Shown here piece after piece: positions 48,068-55,832 of a stretch of DNA of 64,000 nucleotides. Made by a program: the position numbers and the translations under genes. Source of the DNA: Pseudomonas synxantha (lineage in GTDB: Bacteria > Pseudomonadota > Gammaproteobacteria > Pseudomonadales > Pseudomonadaceae); the NCBI RefSeq assembly GCF_900105675.1, contig NZ_LT629786.1, forward strand, positions 5,766,001-5,830,000, given 5' to 3'. Under the pieces are notes generated by a model. It ran no database searches. It was not told the DNA's origin and saw only the letters and a program-made list of their open reading frames with translations. Numbering within the stretch: the first letter of the stretch is position 1; each line of letters begins with the position of its first letter.

Positions 48068-49291
48068 TCAGGGTTTAGCGAGTTCTGGTAGATCGCCAGT
48101 CAAACCTAGCGCTTGGCGCACAAACACCGCTTTGGCTTCGGGCATCTGGTCGACGATTTTCAAGCCGGCGTTACGCAACCAGCGCAACGGCAGTTGATCA
48201 GCCTGGAACAGGCGTTCAAAGCCTTCCATCGCCGCCATCAACGCCAGGTTGTGCGGCATGCGCCGCCGCTCGTAACGGCTCAGCACCTTCACGTCCGCCA
48301 GGCGCTCGCCGCGCTCGGTGGCCGCCAGCAACACTTCGGCCAGCACCGCCGCGTCGAGGAAGCCCAGGTTCACGCCCTGCCCTGCCAACGGGTGGATCAC
48401 ATGGGCCGCGTCGCCGATCAACGCCAGGCCCTCGGCCACATAGCGTTTGGCATGGCGCTGGCGCAACGGCACGCAGACCCGCGAGTCGGCGCTGATCACA
48501 GTGCCCAGGCGGCCTTCGAAGGCACGCTCGAGTTCCCGGCAGAAGCGTTCATCATCCAGAGCCATCAGGCGCTCGGATTCAGCCGGCGTGGTCGACCAGA
48601 CAATCGAACACCAATCTTCCTGCCCATCCCGTACCAGCGGCAGGAACGCCAGCGGGCCGGTATCGGTAAAGCGTTGCCAGGCCGTGCGCTGGTGCGGCTG
48701 GCTGCTGCGCACGCTGGTGACGATCGCGTTATGCAGGTAATCCCACTCGCGGGTCGGGGTGCCGGTCAGGCGGCGTACTGCGGAGTTGGCGCCATCGGCG
48801 GCCACCACCAGCGGCGCACGCAACTTGCGACCATCAGCCAGGGTCAGCAGCCAGTCATCGCCGGAGCGGCGCATCTGCTCAAGGCGCGCATTGGCCAGCA
48901 GGCCGAGGTCGCAGTCGTGCAGGCGCTCCAGCAAGGCATCCTGCACTACGCGGTTTTCGACGATATGCCCGAGCACCTCGGCATGCACGCTGGCCGCCGA
49001 GAAGTGGATCTGCCCGGTGCCGCTGCCATCCCACACCTGCATCTCGCCGTAGGGGCTGGCGCGGCGCTCGACGATGCCGTCCCATACGCCCAGGCGTTCG
49101 AGGATGCGCTGGCTGGCAGCCGACAACGCGCTCACCCGCGGTTCAAACGCCGCATCTGGCTCGAACGGTTTGACACTCAAGGGGCTGCCGTCGAGCAGCA
49201 GCACCTGCAAGCCACTGCCCTGCAACGCCAGCGCCAGGGCGCTTCCGACCATTCCGGCCCCGACAATCAGCACATCTGCGTGCATGTCCAT
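48068..49291 (-). CDS. ubiI: FAD-dependent ubiquinone hydroxylase UbiI/VisC-like
   Basis: 407 residues. GxGxxG FAD motif ADVLIVGAGMVGSALALALQ, DG motif VAADGANSAVRRL and GD motif GDAAHVIHPLAGQGVNLGFL are intact. Catalyses a ring hydroxylation of ubiquinone synthesis. Gene order pepP-ubiH-ubiI is the E. coli one, supporting UbiI over UbiF. The first ATG is kept; an in-frame ATG lies two codons inside. Confidence 0.88.
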   Translation of the reverse strand: MDMHADVLIVGAGMVGSALALALQGSGLQVLLLDGSPLSVKPFEPDAAFEPRVSALSAASQRILERLGVWDGIVERRASPYGEMQVWDGSGTGQIHFSAASVHAEVLGHIVENRVVQDALLERLHDCDLGLLANARLEQMRRSGDDWLLTLADGRKLRAPLVVAADGANSAVRRLTGTPTREWDYLHNAIVTSVRSSQPHQRTAWQRFTDTGPLAFLPLVRDGQEDWCSIVWSTTPAESERLMALDDERFCRELERAFEGRLGTVISADSRVCVPLRQRHAKRYVAEGLALIGDAAHVIHPLAGQGVNLGFLDAAVLAEVLLAATERGERLADVKVLSRYERRRMPHNLALMAAMEGFERLFQADQLPLRWLRNAGLKIVDQMPEAKAVFVRQALGLTGDLPELAKP

Positions 49292-49346
49292 GCTTTAAGC
49301 CTTGTCTCGTGTGCGGCACACGCCGCCGATAAAGTAGTGGGCCGGT

Positions 49347-50534
49347 TCAGACATCGGCGCGCGTGCCCAGGCCCATGGCCTGGCGAGCGAACCAGCGTTT
49401 GGCCGGCGGCAACAGGTCCAGGCCCAGCAGGCCCAGGTTGCGACCCAGCGCCATCAGCGGCTGGCCGCTGCCAAACAGGCGCGTGACCTGGTCGGAGAAA
49501 CCCACGGTGAGTTGCTGGTCCAGGCGCTGGCGCTCGCGATAGCCTTGCAGGGTCGTCAGGTCGCCCGGCACGGCCGGCCCGGCCAGCAACGCCTCGGCCA
49601 AGGCATTGGCATCGCGCAGGGACAGGTTGAAGCCCTGCCCGGCAATCGGGTGCAGGCTGTGCGCCGCATTGCCAAGCACCGCCAGGTGCGAGCGCACTTG
49701 CTCTTCGGCTTCCACCAGGGTCAGCGGGTACAGGTGACGGGCACCCACCTGCTTGAGGGTGCCCAGGCGATACCCGAACACACCCTGCAATTCGCTCAGG
49801 AAGCTGCGCTCGTCAAGGCTGGCCAGGCGCTGGGCGTCCATGCCGATGCGGGTCCAGACCAGCGCGCAACGGTTGTCCGGCAGCGGCAGCAAGGCCATCG
49901 GCCCTTCATCGGTAAAGCGCTCGAACGCTTCGCCATTGTGGGCTTCGCTCGGAGTGATGTTGGCGATCAGTGCGCTCTGGTTGTAGGGCCGGGTTTTCAC
50001 GCCAATGCCCAGTTGCTCACGCAAACCGGAGCGGCCGCCATCGGCCAGTACCGCCAGGTCGCACTCCAGCACGGTTTCATCGTTGAGGGTCAGGCGATAG
50101 CCATCGGGCAGTGGTTCCATGCGTGTGACTTGCGCCGGGCAGCGCCAGCTCACCACGTCCTTGTCCAGGCCTTGCCACAGGCATTGGCCGAGCCAGGCGT
50201 TTTCCACTACATAGCCCAGGGCCGGCACGCCCTCTTCCATGGCGGACAAACGTGCCGTGGAGAAACGCCCACGGTCCGACACATGGATTTGCTTGATCGG
50301 CTCGGCACGCCGAGAGATGGCCTGCCAAAGGCCCAGGCGCTGGTAAATCTGGCGAGCGCCAAACGACAGCGCCGAAGAGCGCGCATCGTAGCTCGGCTGG
50401 TAGCTGTCACCCGGCGCAAAGGGCTCGATCAACACGATCTTCCAACCCCGCGTCTTGGCCCCGGCCTGCAACGCCAGGGCGAGGCTGGCGCCCACCAGGC
50501 CGCCGCCGATGATTGCCAGGTTGACCCGGCTCAT
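49347..50534 (-). CDS. ubiH: 2-octaprenyl-6-methoxyphenyl hydroxylase UbiH
   Basis: 395 residues with GGGLVGASLALAL, ADGGRSGLREQLG and GNAAHSLHPIAGQGFNLSLR, the three flavin motifs of the UbiH/COQ6 family. It hydroxylates the ubiquinone ring. Its start overlaps the pepP stop by four bases, so it is coupled. Confidence 0.93.
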   Translation of the reverse strand: MSRVNLAIIGGGLVGASLALALQAGAKTRGWKIVLIEPFAPGDSYQPSYDARSSALSFGARQIYQRLGLWQAISRRAEPIKQIHVSDRGRFSTARLSAMEEGVPALGYVVENAWLGQCLWQGLDKDVVSWRCPAQVTRMEPLPDGYRLTLNDETVLECDLAVLADGGRSGLREQLGIGVKTRPYNQSALIANITPSEAHNGEAFERFTDEGPMALLPLPDNRCALVWTRIGMDAQRLASLDERSFLSELQGVFGYRLGTLKQVGARHLYPLTLVEAEEQVRSHLAVLGNAAHSLHPIAGQGFNLSLRDANALAEALLAGPAVPGDLTTLQGYRERQRLDQQLTVGFSDQVTRLFGSGQPLMALGRNLGLLGLDLLPPAKRWFARQAMGLGTRADV

Positions 50535-51853
50535 CGGGCAGCCGCCATGAGCGCTTCGATCTCGGCAACGGTCTTGGGCACGCCGCCAGTCAGGATTTCA
50601 CAGCCTTGCTTGGTCACTATCACGTCGTCCTCGATGCGTACGCCAATGCCACGCCATTTCTTTGCCACGTTCTGGTTATCCGGGGAAATATAGATGCCCG
50701 GCTCCACGGTCAAGGCCATGCCGACTTCCAGCACCCGCCATTCACCGCCGACCTTGTACTCGCCCACATCATGCACATCCATGCCCAGCCAGTGGCCGGC
50801 GCGGTGCATGTAGAAAGCGCGGTAAGCCTCGCTGGCGATCAGCTCGTCGACGTCACCTTGCAGCAGCCCCAGCTTCACCAGCCCGGCGGTGATGACCTGC
50901 ACGGTCGCCTCGTGGGCCTGGTTCCAATGTTTGTTCGGCGCGATCTGCTTGAAGGCGGCTTCCTGGGAGGCCAGCACAATCTCGTAGATCGCCTTTTGCT
51001 CGGGCGAAAACTTGCCGTTGACCGGCCAGGTGCGGGTGATGTCGCTGGCGTAGCAGTCGATCTCACAACCAGCGTCGATCAGCACCAGGTCGCCGTCCTT
51101 GAGCAGCGCGTCATTCTGCTGGTAATGCAGGATGCAGCTGTTGCGCCCGGCGGCGACAATGGAGCCATAGGCCGGCATTTTCGCACCGCCCTTGCGGAAT
51201 TCGTAATCCAGCTCGGCTTCCAGGCTGAACTCATGCAGCCCGGCACGGCTGGCCTGCATTGCCTTCACGTGGGCCGCACAGGAAATTCGCGCCGCCTCGC
51301 GCATCACCTTCACTTCTGCCGCCGATTTATACAGGCGCATATCGTGGAGCAGATGATCCAGGGCAACGAATTCGTTCGGTGGCTGGGCGCCCAGGTGCGC
51401 CTTGGAACGGATCACGTTGATCCACTCCATCACATGCCGGTCGAATTCGGCGTTGCTGCCCATGGCCGAATATACCCGGTCGCGGCCTTCGATCAGGCCG
51501 GGCAGGATGTCGTCGATATCTGTGATAGGGAATGCGTCGTCGGCGCCAAAATCGCGGATCGCGCCTTCAGTGCCGGCGCGCAGGCCATCCCATAGCTCGC
51601 GCTCCGCGTTGCGCTCACGGCAGAACAACACGTATTCGCCGTGCTGGCGACCGGGCATCAGCACGATCACCGCTTCGGGTTCGGGGAAGCCGCTCAGGTA
51701 CTGGAAGTCGCTGTCCTGGCGGTACACATGCTCGACATCGCGGTTGCGAATGGCCACGGCGGCGGCCGGCAGGATCGCGATGCTATTGGGTTCCATCTGC
51801 GCCATGAGCGCCTTGCGGCGACGGGTGTATTCCGCTTTGGGGATATGAATCAT
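50531..51853 (-). CDS. pepP: Xaa-Pro aminopeptidase PepP
   Basis: 440 residues, M24 pita-bread fold. Metal residues lie in LVLIDAGCEIDCYASDITRT, RAGHWLGMDVHDVG, ALTVEPGIYI and GIGVRIEDDV. Removes N-terminal residues before proline. Between ygfB and ubiH, as in E. coli. Confidence 0.95.
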   Translation of the reverse strand: MIHIPKAEYTRRRKALMAQMEPNSIAILPAAAVAIRNRDVEHVYRQDSDFQYLSGFPEPEAVIVLMPGRQHGEYVLFCRERNAERELWDGLRAGTEGAIRDFGADDAFPITDIDDILPGLIEGRDRVYSAMGSNAEFDRHVMEWINVIRSKAHLGAQPPNEFVALDHLLHDMRLYKSAAEVKVMREAARISCAAHVKAMQASRAGLHEFSLEAELDYEFRKGGAKMPAYGSIVAAGRNSCILHYQQNDALLKDGDLVLIDAGCEIDCYASDITRTWPVNGKFSPEQKAIYEIVLASQEAAFKQIAPNKHWNQAHEATVQVITAGLVKLGLLQGDVDELIASEAYRAFYMHRAGHWLGMDVHDVGEYKVGGEWRVLEVGMALTVEPGIYISPDNQNVAKKWRGIGVRIEDDVIVTKQGCEILTGGVPKTVAEIEALMAAAR

Positions 51854-51873
51854 GGGCAGATGGGCTTCCTTTC

Positions 51874-52431
51874 TTAGTGCAACAACGGCTTGGCCGCGAC
51901 CGGTTCAGCGGACTTTCGGGTCTCGGTGAACAGCAGCAACGGCGCGACGCGCAGGTATTCCATGACTTCCATGTAGTCGCCTTCGCCGTCTTCGGATTCT
52001 TCCAGGGCATCTTGCACCTGGGAGATGGCTGCCAGGTCCTGCAGCACTTCCTTGGCGTCGGTGCTCAGCTCCAGGCCGCCGGCGTTAACGCCGAAACCGT
52101 GGAGGAAACCCTGGCACCACTGGCCCAGGGCGGCAGCGCGCTCGGTGAGCGGCGCGTCATCGGTCGGCAGCAGCAGGACCACGGTGACGTCGTCACCGGT
52201 CAGCTCGCCCTTGACCATCTCTTGCAGGCCAATCAACGCGTTGCGCACGTTTTCGTTGGGTTCGGTTTCCAGCAGCTCGGCTACATCAGCCAGCCAGTTG
52301 TCTGCATCAAAGCCCACACCGGTGCAACTGCGGCCCAACAGCACGCCGTGCAGTTCGGCAGGCGAGCAGGGGTGACCGCTGGTGCTCAGCAGTTTGGAAA
52401 AAGCGTCGTACGGGGAATTCTGAATGGGCAT
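51874..52431 (-). CDS. ygfB: YgfB/YecA-type UPF0149 protein
   Basis: 185 residues. Family motifs: [20 protein letters not shown] and [20 protein letters not shown]. Function is not firmly established. First gene of the ygfB-pepP-ubiH-ubiI group, divergent from the coiled-coil gene and zapA. Confidence 0.92.
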   Translation of the reverse strand: MPIQNSPYDAFSKLLSTSGHPCSPAELHGVLLGRSCTGVGFDADNWLADVAELLETEPNENVRNALIGLQEMVKGELTGDDVTVVLLLPTDDAPLTERAAALGQWCQGFLHGFGVNAGGLELSTDAKEVLQDLAAISQVQDALEESEDGEGDYMEVMEYLRVAPLLLFTETRKSAEPVAAKPLLH

Positions 52432-52569
52432 GGTGAGCTAGGCGCCAGACGGCGCAATGTCTAGAATGGAGCGCTGTATCCTAGCACCGGCAGACGCACC
52501 AAGACTATCGAGGGCGTCAGATCGTTTATCCTGCAGTTGCCATTCATCAGACAAATCCAGTGGAACCCA

Positions 52570-52779
52570 ATGGAAGACACCGACCTGCAAGCGCTGATGG
52601 CCAGACTCGAACTGCTAATTGATCGGGTCGAGCAACTAAAGAGTCAAAACGGACTCCTATTAGCTCAGGAAAAGACCTGGCGCGAGGAACGCGCTCACCT
52701 CATTGAAAAAAACGAAATCGCCCGGCGTAAGGTCGAATCGATGATTTCGCGCCTGAAGGCCCTGGAGCAAGACTCATGA
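52570..52779 (+). CDS. small coiled-coil protein (TIGR02449 family)
   Basis: 69 residues, almost entirely heptad-rich helix: LMARLELLIDRVEQLKSQNG and HLIEKNEIARRKVESMISRL. Such proteins are coded immediately before zapA in gammaproteobacteria and may act in division. Start at 52570 follows GTGGAACCCA; it overlaps zapA by four bases (ATGA). Confidence 0.85.
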   Translation: MEDTDLQALMARLELLIDRVEQLKSQNGLLLAQEKTWREERAHLIEKNEIARRKVESMISRLKALEQDS

Positions 52780-53093
52780 GTTCAAGCAATAGCGTAACTG
52801 TGCAGATCCTCGACAAAGAATATTCGATCATCTGCCCCCAGGAAGAACGCAGCAACCTGGTGAGTGCTGCCCGCTATCTGGACGGCAAGATGCGTGAAAT
52901 CCGCAGCAGCGGCAAAGTCATCGGCGCCGACCGCATCGCCGTGATGGCCGCGTTGAATATCACCCACGATCTGCTGCATAAGCAGGAACGCCCTGACGTG
53001 CAGGCCAGCGGCTCGACCCGCGAGCAGGTACGCGACCTGCTGGAGCGCGTGGATCTGGTGCTTTCTACCGACTCAGACGCACCCAAGGGCTGA
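52776..53093 (+). CDS. zapA: cell division protein ZapA
   Basis: 105 residues. The N-terminal ZapA domain (VTVQILDKEYSIICPQEERS, LVSAARYLDGKMREIRSSGK) and C-terminal coiled coil stabilise FtsZ rings. Immediately upstream of 6S RNA, a classic arrangement. Confidence 0.95.
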   Translation: MSSSNSVTVQILDKEYSIICPQEERSNLVSAARYLDGKMREIRSSGKVIGADRIAVMAALNITHDLLHKQERPDVQASGSTREQVRDLLERVDLVLSTDSDAPKG

Positions 53094-53123
53094 TTGCCGA
53101 GTCGGTTTAAGGTATACTCGCGT

Positions 53124-53305
53124 CACTCCCTGGCGTGTTTGCCAGTCGGCGATGTCCCTGAGCCGATTCGCACTACCCTGGAAGTTGCACGTTGGGCTGG
53201 TGTGCATGTCCGCTAGACGGAAAGCCTTAAAGCCTACTGCTTCTTCCACCTTGAACTTTCGGGTTCAAGGGCTAAGTCGACAGCGGCTCTGTCGGGGAGC
53301 CTGAA
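53124..53305 (+). ncRNA. ssrS: 6S RNA
   Basis: Between zapA and ygfA, the conserved place of ssrS. A TATACT box is at 53113-53118. The terminal stem pairs CTCCCTG near the 5' end with CGGGGAG near the 3' end (53293-53299). The conserved central segment includes CTGGTGTGCATGTCCG and the hairpin CCTTGAACTTTCGGGTTCAAGG. It mimics an open promoter and binds sigma70-RNA polymerase. Ends are estimated, not mapped. Confidence 0.9.
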
Positions 53306-53315
53306 TTTCCAAACT

Positions 53316-53345
53316 CAATGCCAGTCCCAGGACTGGCATTGTTTT
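53316..53345 (+). terminator. terminator hairpin after 6S RNA
   Basis: CAATGCCAGTCC-CA-GGACTGGCATTG followed by TTTT, directly before ygfA. Read-through would give the 6S-ygfA transcript known in other species. Confidence 0.85.
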
Positions 53346-53360
53346 ATGAGCCGAAAAACC

Positions 53361-53990
53361 ATGACCGAACCTGCGCCGCTTTCCCGTCCGCAACTTCGAC
53401 GCATGTTGCGCAAGGCCCGCCGGGCACTCACGCCGAGCGAGCAGCGCCAGGCCGCCCTTGGGGTGTATCGGCAACTGGCACAGCACCCGCTGTTTCGCCG
53501 GGCCAAACATATTTCCTTATATCTACCGACGGACGGTGAAATCGATCCGCGCTTGCTGCTGCGTGCAGCCCAGCGCCGGGGTAAGGCCACCTATCTGCCG
53601 GTACTGAGCGCCTGGCCGCGCACCAAGATGGTGTTCCAGCGCGTGCGGCCTGGGGAAAAGTTGTTGCCCAACCGCTTTGGCATTCTTGAGCCACGGGTCA
53701 ATGCCCATCGCCAACGCCAGGTCTGGGCGCTGGATTTGGTGCTGTTGCCGCTGGTGGGCTTCGATGATGCGGGCGGGCGCCTGGGCATGGGCGGCGGGTT
53801 CTACGACCGTAGCCTGGCCTATCTGGCCCGCCGCTATAGCTGGCGCAAGCCAACGCTGCTGGGGCTGGCCCACGAATGCCAGAAAGTCGGGCGACTGGCG
53901 CAGGCAAGCTGGGATGTGCCGTTGGCGGGGACAGTGACCGATAAGCAGTGGTATGTCGCAGAAACGCCGCTGGAAACAGCGGCGCCTTAG
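53361..53990 (+). CDS. ygfA: 5-formyltetrahydrofolate cyclo-ligase
   Basis: 209 residues. Motifs: basic ATP/folate stretch LRRMLRKARRALTP, ISLYLPTDGEIDPRLLLRAA and the family signature GRLGMGGGFYDRSLAYLA. Converts 5-formyl-THF to 5,10-methenyl-THF. Two starts are possible (53346 and 53361); neither has a strong ribosome site, fitting translation from the 6S read-through transcript. The second is preferred. Confidence 0.9.
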   Translation: MTEPAPLSRPQLRRMLRKARRALTPSEQRQAALGVYRQLAQHPLFRRAKHISLYLPTDGEIDPRLLLRAAQRRGKATYLPVLSAWPRTKMVFQRVRPGEKLLPNRFGILEPRVNAHRQRQVWALDLVLLPLVGFDDAGGRLGMGGGFYDRSLAYLARRYSWRKPTLLGLAHECQKVGRLAQASWDVPLAGTVTDKQWYVAETPLETAAP

Positions 53991-54003
53991 TTAATGCTTC
54001 GAG

Positions 54004-54153
54004 TTAACGCTTGAACGGTTGTGGCTGCTGCTGAGCCAGTTCAACCGGTGCATCGGTCTTGTTCGACCACAGGCTCTGGGCATAACCGGTGGTCACGACG
54101 CCCAGACCAAACAAAATAACCAAAATCCATAGTAAATCCGGTTTACGTTGCAT
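54004..54153 (-). CDS. small single-membrane-helix protein, 49 residues
   Basis: MQRKPDLLWILVILFGLGVV is followed by a short polar tail rich in Gln/Pro (ELAQQQPQPFKR). A strong ribosome site (AAGGGG) lies seven bases before the ATG, arguing that it is real. The helix could be a membrane anchor or a cleaved signal. It is too short for family assignment. Convergent with ygfA. Confidence 0.7.
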   Translation of the reverse strand: MQRKPDLLWILVILFGLGVVTTGYAQSLWSNKTDAPVELAQQQPQPFKR

Positions 54154-54347
54154 CGATTGCCCCCCTTCAGGCACCTCGTACACGATGACAACAACGTTCC
54201 AAAGTAGTCCGTTGCAGCTGCGTCAAGCCTAAAAGCGCGCATTCTGCGGCAACGTGATCCAACACGCAAACCTTGACGCCAACCGACTGTCGGTTTGTGA
54301 TGGAATTGCCCGACAACTTGCCCAATGCCTTTTTCAGGAGCCCCAAA

Positions 54348-54797
54348 ATGGCCTACTGGCTGATGAAATCCGAGCCCGACGAACTCTCCATCAACGGCCT
54401 GGAAACGCTCGGCGAAGCGCGCTGGGATGGGGTGCGTAACTATCAGGCGCGCAACTTTCTGCGGGCGATGGCCGTGGGCGATGAGTTTTTCTTCTATCAC
54501 TCCAGTTGCCCGCAGCCCGGTATTGCCGGTATCGGCAAAATCATCGAGGCCGCCTACCCGGACCCTACTGCCCTGGAACCGGACAGTCCTTATTTCGACG
54601 CCAAGGCCAAGGCGGAGAAAAATCCATGGAGTGCAATCACCGTGGCCCACGTCAAAACCTTCCCCAAGGTGCTGAGCCTGGGCGATTTGAAGCAGCAAAC
54701 CGCCCTTGCCGAAATGCCGCTGGTGCAGAAAGGCAGCCGGCTTTCGGTCATGGCGGTCACGCCTGAACAGTGGGCGGCCATCCTTCATCTGCTTTAA
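54348..54797 (+). CDS. EVE-domain protein
   Basis: 149 residues, one EVE/PUA-like domain: YWLMKSEPDELSINGL, RWDGVRNYQARNFLRAMAVG, FFFYHSSCPQPGIAGIGKI. These recognise modified bases in nucleic acid; the target here is unknown. CAGGAGCCCCAAA precedes the ATG. Confidence 0.92.
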   Translation: MAYWLMKSEPDELSINGLETLGEARWDGVRNYQARNFLRAMAVGDEFFFYHSSCPQPGIAGIGKIIEAAYPDPTALEPDSPYFDAKAKAEKNPWSAITVAHVKTFPKVLSLGDLKQQTALAEMPLVQKGSRLSVMAVTPEQWAAILHLL

Positions 54798-54866
54798 CTG
54801 ACCGATATCAAGACCCTCACGGGGTAAACCCGTCACACTGGAACGCTAACGCCGCAGGATGCAGCC

Positions 54867-55832
54867 ATGTCTACGAACCACCGCACCTCCCGTCTTTTCG
54901 CCTTCGCCCTGATCGTCCTGTTGCTGGGGGCCGGGGCCTTTGGTTACTGGCGCTCGACCCAGGACCGCCTGCCCGAAGGCTTGAGCATGGGTAACGGGCG
55001 GCTGGAGTCCACCGAAGTGCAGATCGCCGCCAAGATCCCCGGGCGCCTGGCCGAAGTACGCGTGGATGAAGGCGACAAAGTGCTCAAGGGCCAGCTGCTG
55101 GCGCGTATGGACACCCGCACCCTGGAAGCCCAACGCGCCCAAGCCGAAGCCGAGGTGTTGCGCGCCAAGGAAAACTTCGCCGCCGCCGAAGCCAACGTGC
55201 AGTTGCGCCAAAGCGAGCAATTGCTGGCCAACCAGGAACTCAGGCGTACCCAGGAGCTGTACCGGCGCGGCTTCGCCAGCAGCCAGTTGATCGACCAACA
55301 GCAAGCACGCCAGAACACCGGCAATGCAGCGGTGATCGCGGCCCAAGCCCAAGTCAACGCAGTGAAGGCCGCCATCGGTGCGGCCCAGGCCCAGGTCGCC
55401 CAGCTCACCAGCGAAATCGATGACAGCAGCCTGCGTGCGCCCATCGACGGCATCATCCAGTTGCGCCTGGCCGAGCCAGGTGAAGTGCTCGGCGCGGGTG
55501 GGCGCGTGTTGCTGCTGATTGACCCCAATGACCAGTACATGAACCTGTACCTGCCCGCCTCCGTCACCGGTCGCCTGACCGTCGGCAGTGAAGCGCGCAT
55601 TCTGCTCGACGCCCTGCCCCAGCAGGCGTTGCCGGCCAAAATCAGTTTTGTCGCAGCCAAATCCCAGTTCACTCCCAAGGAAGTGGAAACCCGCGATGAG
55701 CGGCAGAAACTGGTGTTCCGCGTCAAATTGCACCTGACTCAACCCAGTGCCGTGCCGCAAGCCAAGCCGGGCATGCCCGGCGCGGGTTATGTGCGCACAG
55801 CCGATATCGACTGGCCGGCCAACCTGCAATGA
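54867..55832 (+). CDS. HlyD-family periplasmic adaptor (YhiI-like)
   Basis: 321 residues. An N-terminal membrane helix (RLFAFALIVLLLGAGAFGYW), a biotinyl-like half (IPGRLAEVRVDEGDKVLKGQ), a long coiled coil (about 85-190) and the second lipoyl half (LRAPIDGIIQLRLAEPGEVL). It links the ABC exporter to an outer-membrane channel. Overlaps the ABC gene by four bases. Confidence 0.92.
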   Translation: MSTNHRTSRLFAFALIVLLLGAGAFGYWRSTQDRLPEGLSMGNGRLESTEVQIAAKIPGRLAEVRVDEGDKVLKGQLLARMDTRTLEAQRAQAEAEVLRAKENFAAAEANVQLRQSEQLLANQELRRTQELYRRGFASSQLIDQQQARQNTGNAAVIAAQAQVNAVKAAIGAAQAQVAQLTSEIDDSSLRAPIDGIIQLRLAEPGEVLGAGGRVLLLIDPNDQYMNLYLPASVTGRLTVGSEARILLDALPQQALPAKISFVAAKSQFTPKEVETRDERQKLVFRVKLHLTQPSAVPQAKPGMPGAGYVRTADIDWPANLQ

